Source: Clostridium_AI sp002297865 (GTDB taxonomy: Bacteria; Bacillota; Clostridia; Lachnospirales; Lachnospiraceae). Taken from it: DNA of 45,502 nucleotides. Below, piece after piece: positions 30,101 to 35,184 of this stretch. The stretch is taken from positions 1-45,502 of the forward strand of contig CALFNR010000128.1 of the NCBI GenBank assembly GCA_937903005.1, written 5' to 3'. Below the pieces are notes generated by a model that saw only the letters and a list, made by a program, of their open reading frames with translations, had not been told where the DNA came from and did no database searches. The position numbers and the translations under genes were made by a program. The number at the start of each line of letters is the position of its first letter. Within the stretch, counting starts at the first letter, position 1.

Positions 30101-31996
30101 GGCGAAGGTGTAGGTGTAGTCATGTTAAAACGATTGGGTGATGCAATCGCAGATAATGACAGAATCTATGGTGTAATAAAAGGATGGGGCGTCAATCAAG
30201 ATGGTAAAACGAACGGTATTACTGCACCTAGCGTGATTTCACAAATACAGCTTGAAAAGGAAGTATATAATAAATTCCACATTAATCCAGAAGATATTAC
30301 ATATGTAGAGGCACATGGAACAGGAACAAAATTAGGGGATCCGATAGAAGTTGAGGCATTGACAGAATCATTTAGAACATTTACAGATAAGGAAAATTAT
30401 TGTGCGATTGGATCAGTGAAAAGCAACATTGGACATTTAATGGCGGCAGCAGGTATAGCAAGTTTGATTAAAGTACTTCTGTCTATGAAGCACAAAACGA
30501 TTCCACCAACAATTCATTATGAGAAGTTAAACGAACATATCGAGTTGCAAAACAGCCCATTTTATGTTGCCGATAAACTACAGAAATGGGAAGTACCAAA
30601 TAAAACGTTAAGATGTGCAGCAGTAAGTGCATTTGGCTTCAGTGGAACAAATTGCCATCTTGTTGTAGAGGAGTATCCTCAGAGAAACAATGGGAATGAA
30701 GAGCTTGATGGAGGTGGATTATTTGTATTATCTGCTCAAAGTGAAAGCCAATTAAAGCAGTATTGCAGTAAAATGTCACAGTTCTTGAAAGAAGAAAAGA
30801 AAGTTGTTTTAAGTAATGTACTATTTACTTTGCAAACTGCACGTGAAGATTTGGAAGAAAAGATTGCTTTTGTTATTTCGGATAAGGATTCTTTAATCGC
30901 CAAGTTAGATGGGTTTGCAGAAGGAAAAGAGGTAGAACGTATACAGGTTGCTACTTCGGTTCCATCTGCAAAAGCAGATGAGCTGCTTGAAATAGCGAAA
31001 AAGTGGATGAATGGTACAGAAATTGACTGGAATGCTTATTATGAAGGAGAGAAAGTTCGTCTTGTTTCTATTCCGCCATATCCATTCCGCAAGAATTCCT
31101 ATTGGATTCCGAAAAAGAACCAGCTTCCAAAGAAGCAGCCAGTTGTAGCGGAAAAACTGAGTTTGTCAGATACCGAGGTCAAAGGGGAAACAAGTTCTAA
31201 AATTCAGCTTGTACAAGAGGCTTTTATAGAGGAAGAAGAAGTAAGCAACGAAAAACTTTCGTTAGATAATAATGGTGCTGAACTTCAAAACTGGGATAAG
31301 GAAGAAAGTACGAATTCTTCAATAGAACTTGAAGTAAAAGAAGACGAAAAGTCTGATCAAAGCTTACTGGACAAATTGGTAGAAAGCCTTTCAGAGGTTC
31401 TTTACATCGATAAATCTAGTATTGTGATAACAAAAGAATTCTCAGATATGGGCATTGATTCTATATTGGGTATTGAATGGATTAAAAAGTTAAACAAGAT
31501 GTTCCAAGCTGACTTTAATGCTACTATGCTTTATGAATATACTACAGTGAAAGAACTTGAGCAGTATATAGCACAGAATTTGAGTACAAAATCTTCTGTT
31601 ATCAAGTACGAAGAACCAGAACCGGTAAAAGAAATGGATTCCAATTCAAGTACAAAACAGAAGCTGACTGCTACATTGGCTGAGTGTATGTATATGCAAC
31701 CAGATGAAATCAATATGAGCAAGAATTTCATGGACATGGGCCTTGATTCCATACTTGGAATAGAGTGGATTAGAAAGATGAAAAAAATGTATGGATGGGA
31801 TATGGATATTACCGTGTTATATGATTATCCAACTGTGATAGCACTTGCTGGTTATATTAATTCAGAAATCATTGGGAAAACAGAAAATGAAGAAACTGAA
31901 TTGCTTGAATTAGATCAGTTATTGGAAAATGTCTTTACAGGAAAACTTGAAGTGTCTGACGCAGAAGAAAGCCTGGGTAAGATTAGTTTAGATTAA
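18200..31996 (+). CDS. Trans-AT polyketide synthase 1: ACP-KS0-cMT-ACP-KS-KR-ACP-KS-ACP-ACP-ER-KS-ACP-ACP
   Basis: This 4598-aa modular enzyme has no AT. The approximate order is ACP1 1-85 (Ser in GLTS), KS1 104-514, cMT 690-1081 (EIGAGTGG near 900), ACP2 1111-1190 and KS2 1235-1650. KR 1821-2287 has Ser, Tyr and Asn present (YAMAN). ACP3 2307-2384 and KS3 2422-2834 (Cys in TACSSG) follow. Then come ACP4 and ACP5 3047-3264, a PfaD-type ER 3284-3732, KS4 3735-4164, ACP6 and ACP7 4384-4557, and a C-terminal docking helix. KS1 keeps Cys257 and His432 but has Asn392 where HGTGT has His, so it probably does not elongate. KS2, KS3 and KS4 have full Cys-His-His sets. ACP4 to ACP7 all have Trp six residues after the carrier Ser, the known beta-branching flag. 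GGAGG precedes the ATG. Confidence 0.95.
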   Translation: MGGKLNRDSIIREAKAIIADLVEKLPEAIETDKDFYDLGLTSITIIDFVELLDTRLGISLGVESVFDYHGISPLADFILKEQGIGQQDEEMDMEADKEESDDMEIAIVGISGRFGEAGNLEEFWDKLGEKTPFDQYHNEDRKNDGKSLSGFLKNRDCFDAQFFGIHDEEADKMDPQQRIFMETAYHALEDAGYPAETLSEKRVAVFVGGRASDYKENISLKDRNYDAFLGNETSSIPTRFSYLYNLKGPSVCFDTACSSSILSLHYASQSLRMGECDLALAGGVYVDAQLNYYNMAKNSGLISENGECKSLDRDADGMTLSEGAGVVILKRLRDAVEDGDMIYAVIKGSAVTQSGRTNGFGIPSMGSQKELLKKAYENADINPGTISYIEANGTATKLGDAIELNALKDFFGKHMRDAKKIAVGTSKTSVGHAVMASGMSGLLKILMAFQKGVMPATAGFHEINENVKLEKSPLYIAKEEISLDVRKEEPLRAAISSFGLNGTNVHMIFEHRPVERMEEEMKRPCYIFPVSAQSETGLGKKLKEFKEWLKENKKNYSPIHVSNVLCEQRSHFPIRCSFIAKNLDDLSRQLNNISTTSKKHVNVTVKRKITASVMEKIQKLWRKLETVRDVPEYKKAMKDLQSYYLQGYSFSFKELFDTNTFLPIPVMLYPFEEVHHWIDKQEDEIELGETIKMIYPKKVPSIVSELNIQERVSALKVEQIEKNRGLQMNGFEDNICDILYAQLASIGLFDSKTVSMDEIEEREDIASAYHQWIEESLCVLARNKYLMHEGNVFQVGNKLVKKDETIWKEWETKKSTLRNLDDVRPQIQLLEVVLKSLSDILLQKKSATDVMFPNSSMELVANIYKNNLVADYFNDVLAESIAQAVETRIAQGITEPVRILEIGAGTGGTSELVLKKLEPYSEHIAEYCYTDVSKAFLVYGKENYGADYPFLNFKLLNVEEVYSSYQAGMNQYDFVIASNVLHATEDMLQTLSNVKVLLKKNGILFVNEISAKSLFTHVTFGLLDGWWRPKDRQYRVEGAPAILPETWKEILGKTGYAKTIFPAESAHGLGQQIILAESNGIITVKEDDMIEKKPKKIKMQPKQETRLSEDVQAEFVKSILIKKVAKELAVDENEVSDIVPLREMGIDSILSVALIQEINDVFELEFNTTVLFDYVTIEQLSDYICEDYAEHVAKKLQNNQEELKETRQDRVIDTAKDITIDSVKDRVIHTVKNEDIAIIGFSGRFGNCDTAEEFWKLLDEGRDAITPVTRWDLSRQKNKKSFEKAALLNNIDKFDPLFFNISGKEAKYMDPQQRIFIEESWKAIEQAGYCGSVSNGLPCGVYVACGNSDYLNTYHEELPGQTFWGNMASVTAARIAYYLNLKGPAITLDTACSSSLVAIHMACQGLWCKETNMALAGGISVQCSPNLILSEERVGMLSPDAKCYAFDDRANGFAYGEGAGVVVLKRLSDAIQDHDTIYGVIKGSGINQDGATNGLTAPSAKSQEKLIRDVYEKFDINPNEIQMVEAHGTGTKLGDPIEFQAITKAFQAFTERNKYCAIGSVKTNIGHTQYAAGIASVIKVLLSLQHKKIPATLNFEKGNSSIDFENTPFFVNTNGIEWKTESGQVRQAAISSFGASGTNAHIVIAQGPEEEKRVQKKEEGYLLVLSAKTETQLNMQVEQFASYLKDKEEEELGDISFTSLMGRKHFNYRFACVGTSKMDMLEKLNLYLKGEQEKGIFSGKTQTLKSADKKLGEEAITACVNGVDYINNLNLLARYFVEGYELSYERLFGKNTNKRISMPSYPFAKESYWKDTEEATSETEMESESAIKKCIKCFTEKWCEEQAVMGETVPSELLCLVQDKTQQDVMERIFQEKSADIRLIFVQRDNYTGTKEDYIEILSQVKKQYKKIAAIIHTWFMEDERGVSDCLQLSYLVQAIEETGLSVDKILYPAVYKDDFGKSIVDAANGLGLSLKAVNGDTTVCVIGGNSSDRMDAADWQEWTQRIWTETCCVENRPVSYQDGKRFTVKLKESVPEQGESLIRENGVYFVTGGTGKLLTFLEMELASRYHAKFILLGRKDQDQKIELYLERLKSLGGQAIYVKGDVCNKADVERAKNVGKEAFGQINGVIHGAGIQGEGNVLKKTEKAMLEVLAPKITGANILEEVFLGEILDFYCFVSSVSAVIGDFGGCDYAMANRFLLSYAKNRNEESHTKHIAIGWPMWKEGNMGIANEAGRKMYLATSGLSELETKEGIELWLQMLCKADKTGQLVFAGDSQSMDRIAERADVLGRKKEFEKAGNKTEMEKKVNSIHESKWNIINSLRAMASELLDIPANRIDQQNNLNEYGFDSLSLVDYAKAIHERYQIPFTPSLFYSYATLENIADYLVAEYGKAVCEEASAPVVHKTKMEKKTECIPTEKECNQEEQIAIIGMSGRFPQARTPKELWEILEQGKTVVTTAPSDRFTGEREKIEKWKCGWVPGVSEFEPLFFEISPKEAQMMDPRHRLLMQETWNALEDAGCSMSSLKEQTVGMFVGAESSDYTRHDLGCDTPITSDHEAVLSSRIAYFMDLKGPNMTINTACSSGLVAMHQACQSIKNGECDMAIASGVNLILDANSLERIDKAGMISETNTCYAFDKRADGMVPAEAVVSIVLKSLSKAKRDGNPIYAVVKGSGINYDGRTNGITSPNGLSQQKLIEQVYTKNHINPEDITYIATHGTGTKLGDPIEVNALYDAYHKFTNKENYCAITSTKTNFGHAFAASGLLSVVALVESMQHKKIPASLNVVEENSFIKWDKSPFYVNKQLKDWDVVAGKSRIGAVSAFGMSGTNAHIVLEEYPQEKNHEVNNEPVLLALSAKREDSLEQKVIELKAFLEETDQSLPCIAHTLLAGRTHFEHRVAFVAETKEDAEKLIDKYLAEQDDINMNHGVINNEFRINAITTNFIRELTKQASESISSKSKYMDSLRALSNLYCMGYVPLQEQELEHVKLIHMPSYPFKRDKYWIESAKPEARYLTSVTKTFEEPVVKPVVKEEKTADLLVKKEEPVVESQDKTIELAELSKDLSKSLAAALYVDLDEINDKKKFIELGLDSIMGIEWIKMVNTKYHLNIGATKIYDYPLIEKFAPYVHSLIASNKGAQQHSAPVQTEKIEKKPIAATKESKPANQQVEQKEDIDVEVKAKAKPDIKSKHDIEAELLKSLENALYVDLEEADKKKNFIELGLDSIIGIEWIKEINKMYGLNIPASKMYDYPNIKKFSRMIEDKLADSIVESTVVEEIALEQESEQEEQLTPEMLGNPLFQERYHSRLSYYAGSMANGVSSIEMVKKMANASILSIFGSGGYANETLREKLVELKSSIESGKPYGVCYIANINDERKELEQAKLFVDAQVPVIEVAACTSITKSLVYLRLSGIYFDEEKKTIKFPRRLIGKCSRIEVAKQFMSKPPKEYVDELVQEGMLTKQEALIASRVSMTDDIAVEADSGGHTDQAKMEAIVPTIIGLRDSLVEKYQYQEDIMVGCGGGIGSAKAVADALALGADFILTGSINQCTFESGASKAVKDILCELGENETGYAIAGDMFEIGAKVQVVAKQSKFIERANTLYQMFMEYDSLEEIPEDKKKEIEHNYFKKSFKDVWKEIVEYKKRRNPKDLEEAATNKRFKMALFIKWYHAHCNKMTLEGNVEESDNFEIFCGPAMALFNKELKGTKLEHWQDRHVDEIAQLLMEKACVYMVKNGYLRKQINLSSIAIVGMSANFPKAENVDEYWNNLVSGKDCISEITDDRWDIKKYYNPDSEHKGTYLCNKMGVLENIDKFDAELFQIPPVEAMKMDPQQRKFLENCWSCIEDAGIKPSNMEEKKCSVFVGCGSSGYKSMIEEEDLDSKVLTGNVSSTLAARISYLLNLKGASISIETACSSSLVAVAQACDSLVLHNCDYALAGGAGIAAEPSLLIMSSKAGMLSEDGACYTFDQRANGFVPGEGVGVVMLKRLGDAIADNDRIYGVIKGWGVNQDGKTNGITAPSVISQIQLEKEVYNKFHINPEDITYVEAHGTGTKLGDPIEVEALTESFRTFTDKENYCAIGSVKSNIGHLMAAAGIASLIKVLLSMKHKTIPPTIHYEKLNEHIELQNSPFYVADKLQKWEVPNKTLRCAAVSAFGFSGTNCHLVVEEYPQRNNGNEELDGGGLFVLSAQSESQLKQYCSKMSQFLKEEKKVVLSNVLFTLQTAREDLEEKIAFVISDKDSLIAKLDGFAEGKEVERIQVATSVPSAKADELLEIAKKWMNGTEIDWNAYYEGEKVRLVSIPPYPFRKNSYWIPKKNQLPKKQPVVAEKLSLSDTEVKGETSSKIQLVQEAFIEEEEVSNEKLSLDNNGAELQNWDKEESTNSSIELEVKEDEKSDQSLLDKLVESLSEVLYIDKSSIVITKEFSDMGIDSILGIEWIKKLNKMFQADFNATMLYEYTTVKELEQYIAQNLSTKSSVIKYEEPEPVKEMDSNSSTKQKLTATLAECMYMQPDEINMSKNFMDMGLDSILGIEWIRKMKKMYGWDMDITVLYDYPTVIALAGYINSEIIGKTENEETELLELDQLLENVFTGKLEVSDAEESLGKISLD

Positions 31997-32034
31997 GAAA
32001 ACAAAAGCAGACTGCGCATTTGGGGAGGAGAACG

Positions 32035-34905
32035 ATGGATAAGAGGGAAATTCTACAGTATTTGCAGACAGGGGCAATTACACCTGAAGAAGCAAAAAAG
32101 TTGTTATTAGGGAAGTCTCAAAGTAAAGTGAAACAAAAAGAAGTGTCAAACAAGGATAAGATTGCTATTATCGGAATGTCAGGCAGATTTCCAAAAGCTG
32201 CTAATATGGAGGAATATTGGAATGTGTTAAAAAGTGGAACATTTGCTGTTGAAGAAATTCCACCAAGCCGATTTGATGTTGACAGATACTATGAACCATT
32301 CCCTCCGAAACCAGGAAAAACCTATTGCAGATGGCTAGGCAGACTAGATGATATCGAAGATTTTGACCCGCTATTCTTTAATATTGCACCAATAGAAGCC
32401 GAGACAATGGACCCACATCATAGGATTTTTTTACAGGAGGCATATCGGGCATTTGAAGATGCGGGATATAATCCAAAAGCATTAGGAGATACAAAATGTG
32501 GTGTGTATTTAGGAGTAATGGGCAATGAATATGTTACCATGCTGTCAAATCATAATATCAAAACACCTGATATTACAGGTGACAGCATGGCAATTGCCTC
32601 TGCTAGAATCAGTTATTTCCTTAATTTGAAAGGACCGGCAATTTCTATCGATACCGCATGTTCCTCTTCTTTAGTTTGTACAGATATGGCATTTCAGGCA
32701 TTGGCTCGACATGATGTCGATATGGCATTAGTTGGAGGAGTAACGCTGTATCTGACTCCAGATGCCTTTATCAAAATGAGTTCTACGGGTATGTTGGCGA
32801 AAGATGGAAAGTGTAAGACATTTGACAACGCAGCAGATGGATTTGTTCCAGGAGAGGGAGCAGCAGCGTTAGTGTTAAAACGTCTGGAGGATGCAGAAGC
32901 AGATGGAGATCCTATATACGGTGTTCTTATTGGTTCAGGAGTGAATCAGGATGGAAAGACCAATGGAATTACTGCTCCAAGTGTCAAAAGACAAAAAGAG
33001 TTAATCCATGAAGTCTATAATAAATATGGGATTAATCCAGAAACCATTTCTTTTGCAGAAATGCATGGAACAGGAACGAAATTAGGTGACCCAATTGAAC
33101 TAAAGGCAATCACAAGGGCTTTTAGGGAAAAGGGAAATAGAGAAAATTATTGTGCAATTGGTTCTGTAAAATCCAATTTGGGACATACCTCCGCAGCGGC
33201 AGGAGTGGCAGGAATTGAAAAAGTATTGTTATGCATGAAACATCGGACTTTGGTTCCTACGCTTCATTATCAACAGCCAAATGAGCATTTTGATTATGAC
33301 CATTCACCATTCTATGTGAATACAAAATTGAAGGAATGGAAGGATGACTATCCAAGAAGAGCCTGTGTGAGTGCATTTGGCTTTAGTGGAACAAACAGCC
33401 ATGTAGTGATTGAAGAATATGTGAAGGAAGAAAAACAAGAAAGAAGTAGAGAGAGGGCAGTGAATCAAATCTGTGTTCTCTCAGCAAAAAATAGAGAGTG
33501 CTTACAGGAAAAAGCACGAGAGTTATGTGAATATATTAGAAAGAACAAAGACTTATTGTTGGAAGATATTTTGTTCACTCTACAAGTTGGACGTGAAGAG
33601 ATGGAAGCAAGAGCTTCTTTTGTGTTAAAAACAAAGGAAGAACTATGTGACAAATTAGAACAGATTTCTTTGGGAAAAACAGAGGGAGAAGTATTTTATC
33701 ATGTTTGCAAAACAGGATTTGAAGGTGAGCCAATCGAACAAGAAATGTATCAGTCAGTATGGAAAAAACCAGATCGTGAAAACATCGAACGAGTACTAGA
33801 AAAGTGGGAAAATGGTGCTATTGTAGACTGGATAAAATTATGTCGCAACAGACACGGCAAACGAATTCACTTGCCGGTTTATCCATTTAGGAAAGATAAG
33901 TATTGGTTAGTTTCGGATGAAAAAGATATGAAGGGGCAAGACAAGGAGAACTGTGTTGCCTGGCTTCATCCATTGGTTCAGAAAAACTGCTCTTCTCTAT
34001 CAGGGGTAAGATTCGAAACAGAACTGACAGGAACAGAACGATTATTGTTAGACCATAAAGTTGCTGGAAAGAGACTATTCCCCGCATCTGCATATATTGA
34101 AATGTTTTGGTTTGGTACGTTAGAAGTGATTGACAAAGAAATAAAAGATGAAATTATGGAGCAGAAGAAAAAGGTTGTTCTGAAGAAACTTTTATTTCAA
34201 GCACCGTTATGGGTAGAGAATGGAACGAAAAGAATATACCTCTGTTTTCGAAATAGGGATTCGTTGCTGCGGGCTGAAATTTATGAAATAGATGGAGATA
34301 GAAAGAATACACTTTGTGAATGTATTGTTGATATAGAAAAGGCTGGTGAACGAGAGAAAATCGATCGGGATGAAGAAAAACAGGCAAGAGCAAAGCAAGA
34401 TTTGATTACAGGGGAAGAGTGTTATAAACAATTTGAAATCATGGATTTACAATATGGAAAAACGCATCAGGGAATTCAAAAAATATATCGTTTTAAGAAT
34501 AAAGCCTATATTGATTTAGGGAAGGATAACCTAAACGAGGAAGAGTACTGTTTTGATATTGGTCTGTTAGATTCTGCGTTTCAGTCAGCGTATGGCTTGT
34601 ATCAGGAATTAGATAACAGCAGGGCATATATACCTTATATGATTGAATCATGTGAATTGTTTAAAGGATGTAAGGAAAGAGCTACAGGAAAAATAGAAAG
34701 AATAGTAAGCAGCAGGGAGAGCAGAGTTGTGAATGTATCTTTATTTGACCAGACAGGTGAACTATGCCTGAAAATTAACGGCTTTCTAATGCAGCTTCAG
34801 AAAAGTCCTAAGGTTCATGTAATGAAGAATGTGAAAGAGGTAATTGATGAGGTAAGAAGGGGGCAGATGACGAGAGATGAATTCGAAACAGTGTTTGGAG
34901 AGTAA
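32035..34905 (+). CDS. Trans-AT polyketide synthase 2: docking-KS-DH (split module)
   Basis: This 956-aa protein begins with a docking segment (MDKREILQYLQTGAITPEEA), probably matched to the C-terminus of PKS 1. A ketosynthase follows (about residues 42-466; Cys209 in TACSSS, HGTGT and NLGH present). A dehydratase (about 643-923) has His674 in the HxxxGxxxxP motif and Asp846 in DSAFQ. It ends with a second docking-like helix (VKEVIDEVRRGQMTRDEFE) and has no ACP of its own, so the module is completed by the first carrier proteins of PKS 3. There is no KR to give the DH its hydroxy substrate. The ATG at 32035 has GGGGAGGAG just upstream; an in-frame TTG at 32020 lies before that site. The end overlaps the next gene by 29 nt. 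Confidence 0.92.
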   Translation: MDKREILQYLQTGAITPEEAKKLLLGKSQSKVKQKEVSNKDKIAIIGMSGRFPKAANMEEYWNVLKSGTFAVEEIPPSRFDVDRYYEPFPPKPGKTYCRWLGRLDDIEDFDPLFFNIAPIEAETMDPHHRIFLQEAYRAFEDAGYNPKALGDTKCGVYLGVMGNEYVTMLSNHNIKTPDITGDSMAIASARISYFLNLKGPAISIDTACSSSLVCTDMAFQALARHDVDMALVGGVTLYLTPDAFIKMSSTGMLAKDGKCKTFDNAADGFVPGEGAAALVLKRLEDAEADGDPIYGVLIGSGVNQDGKTNGITAPSVKRQKELIHEVYNKYGINPETISFAEMHGTGTKLGDPIELKAITRAFREKGNRENYCAIGSVKSNLGHTSAAAGVAGIEKVLLCMKHRTLVPTLHYQQPNEHFDYDHSPFYVNTKLKEWKDDYPRRACVSAFGFSGTNSHVVIEEYVKEEKQERSRERAVNQICVLSAKNRECLQEKARELCEYIRKNKDLLLEDILFTLQVGREEMEARASFVLKTKEELCDKLEQISLGKTEGEVFYHVCKTGFEGEPIEQEMYQSVWKKPDRENIERVLEKWENGAIVDWIKLCRNRHGKRIHLPVYPFRKDKYWLVSDEKDMKGQDKENCVAWLHPLVQKNCSSLSGVRFETELTGTERLLLDHKVAGKRLFPASAYIEMFWFGTLEVIDKEIKDEIMEQKKKVVLKKLLFQAPLWVENGTKRIYLCFRNRDSLLRAEIYEIDGDRKNTLCECIVDIEKAGEREKIDRDEEKQARAKQDLITGEECYKQFEIMDLQYGKTHQGIQKIYRFKNKAYIDLGKDNLNEEEYCFDIGLLDSAFQSAYGLYQELDNSRAYIPYMIESCELFKGCKERATGKIERIVSSRESRVVNVSLFDQTGELCLKINGFLMQLQKSPKVHVMKNVKEVIDEVRRGQMTRDEFETVFGE

Positions 34906-35161
34906 AAAGGATGAATTATTTGAAAAAATACAAAAGCAGAGTATAAGTAGCAAGGATGCAGAAAAAGAAATTGAAATAATCAGAAAACTTGGGGAGAAGT
35001 ATATCGACTTCCTACAGGAGACAAAAAGAATTTTAGCAGAAATTTTGAGCATTAGTGTAGAAGAAATCTCAGAATATGCGTGCTTATCTGATTTAGGAGC
35101 AGATTTGGTAATAGTAAGTCAGTTAATCGAAAAAATAAGTATCAATTCGGAACACAATTAG
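34877..35161 (+). CDS. 5' part of polyketide synthase 3: docking domain and degenerate ACP, cut by a frameshift
   Basis: This 94-aa frame holds an N-terminal docking helix pair (ELFEKIQKQSISSKDAEKE) followed by the first two thirds of an ACP (ILAEILSISVEEISEYACLSDLGADLVIVSQLIEK). After an A6 run (35130-35135) the ACP sequence continues in the -1 frame as KYQFGTQLELGLFEESMNLVGIIFEL, which aligns well with the second half of the next ACP. One extra A would join this piece to the large downstream gene. The carrier Ser is replaced by Leu (TTG at 35105-35107, one base from TCG), so this ACP could not carry a substrate even if joined. It overlaps the end of PKS 2 by 29 nt, with AGGGGG about 13 nt before the ATG. 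Confidence 0.75.
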   Translation: MNSKQCLESKKDELFEKIQKQSISSKDAEKEIEIIRKLGEKYIDFLQETKRILAEILSISVEEISEYACLSDLGADLVIVSQLIEKISINSEHN

Positions 35162-35184
35162 AACTTGGCTTATTTGAAGAAAGC

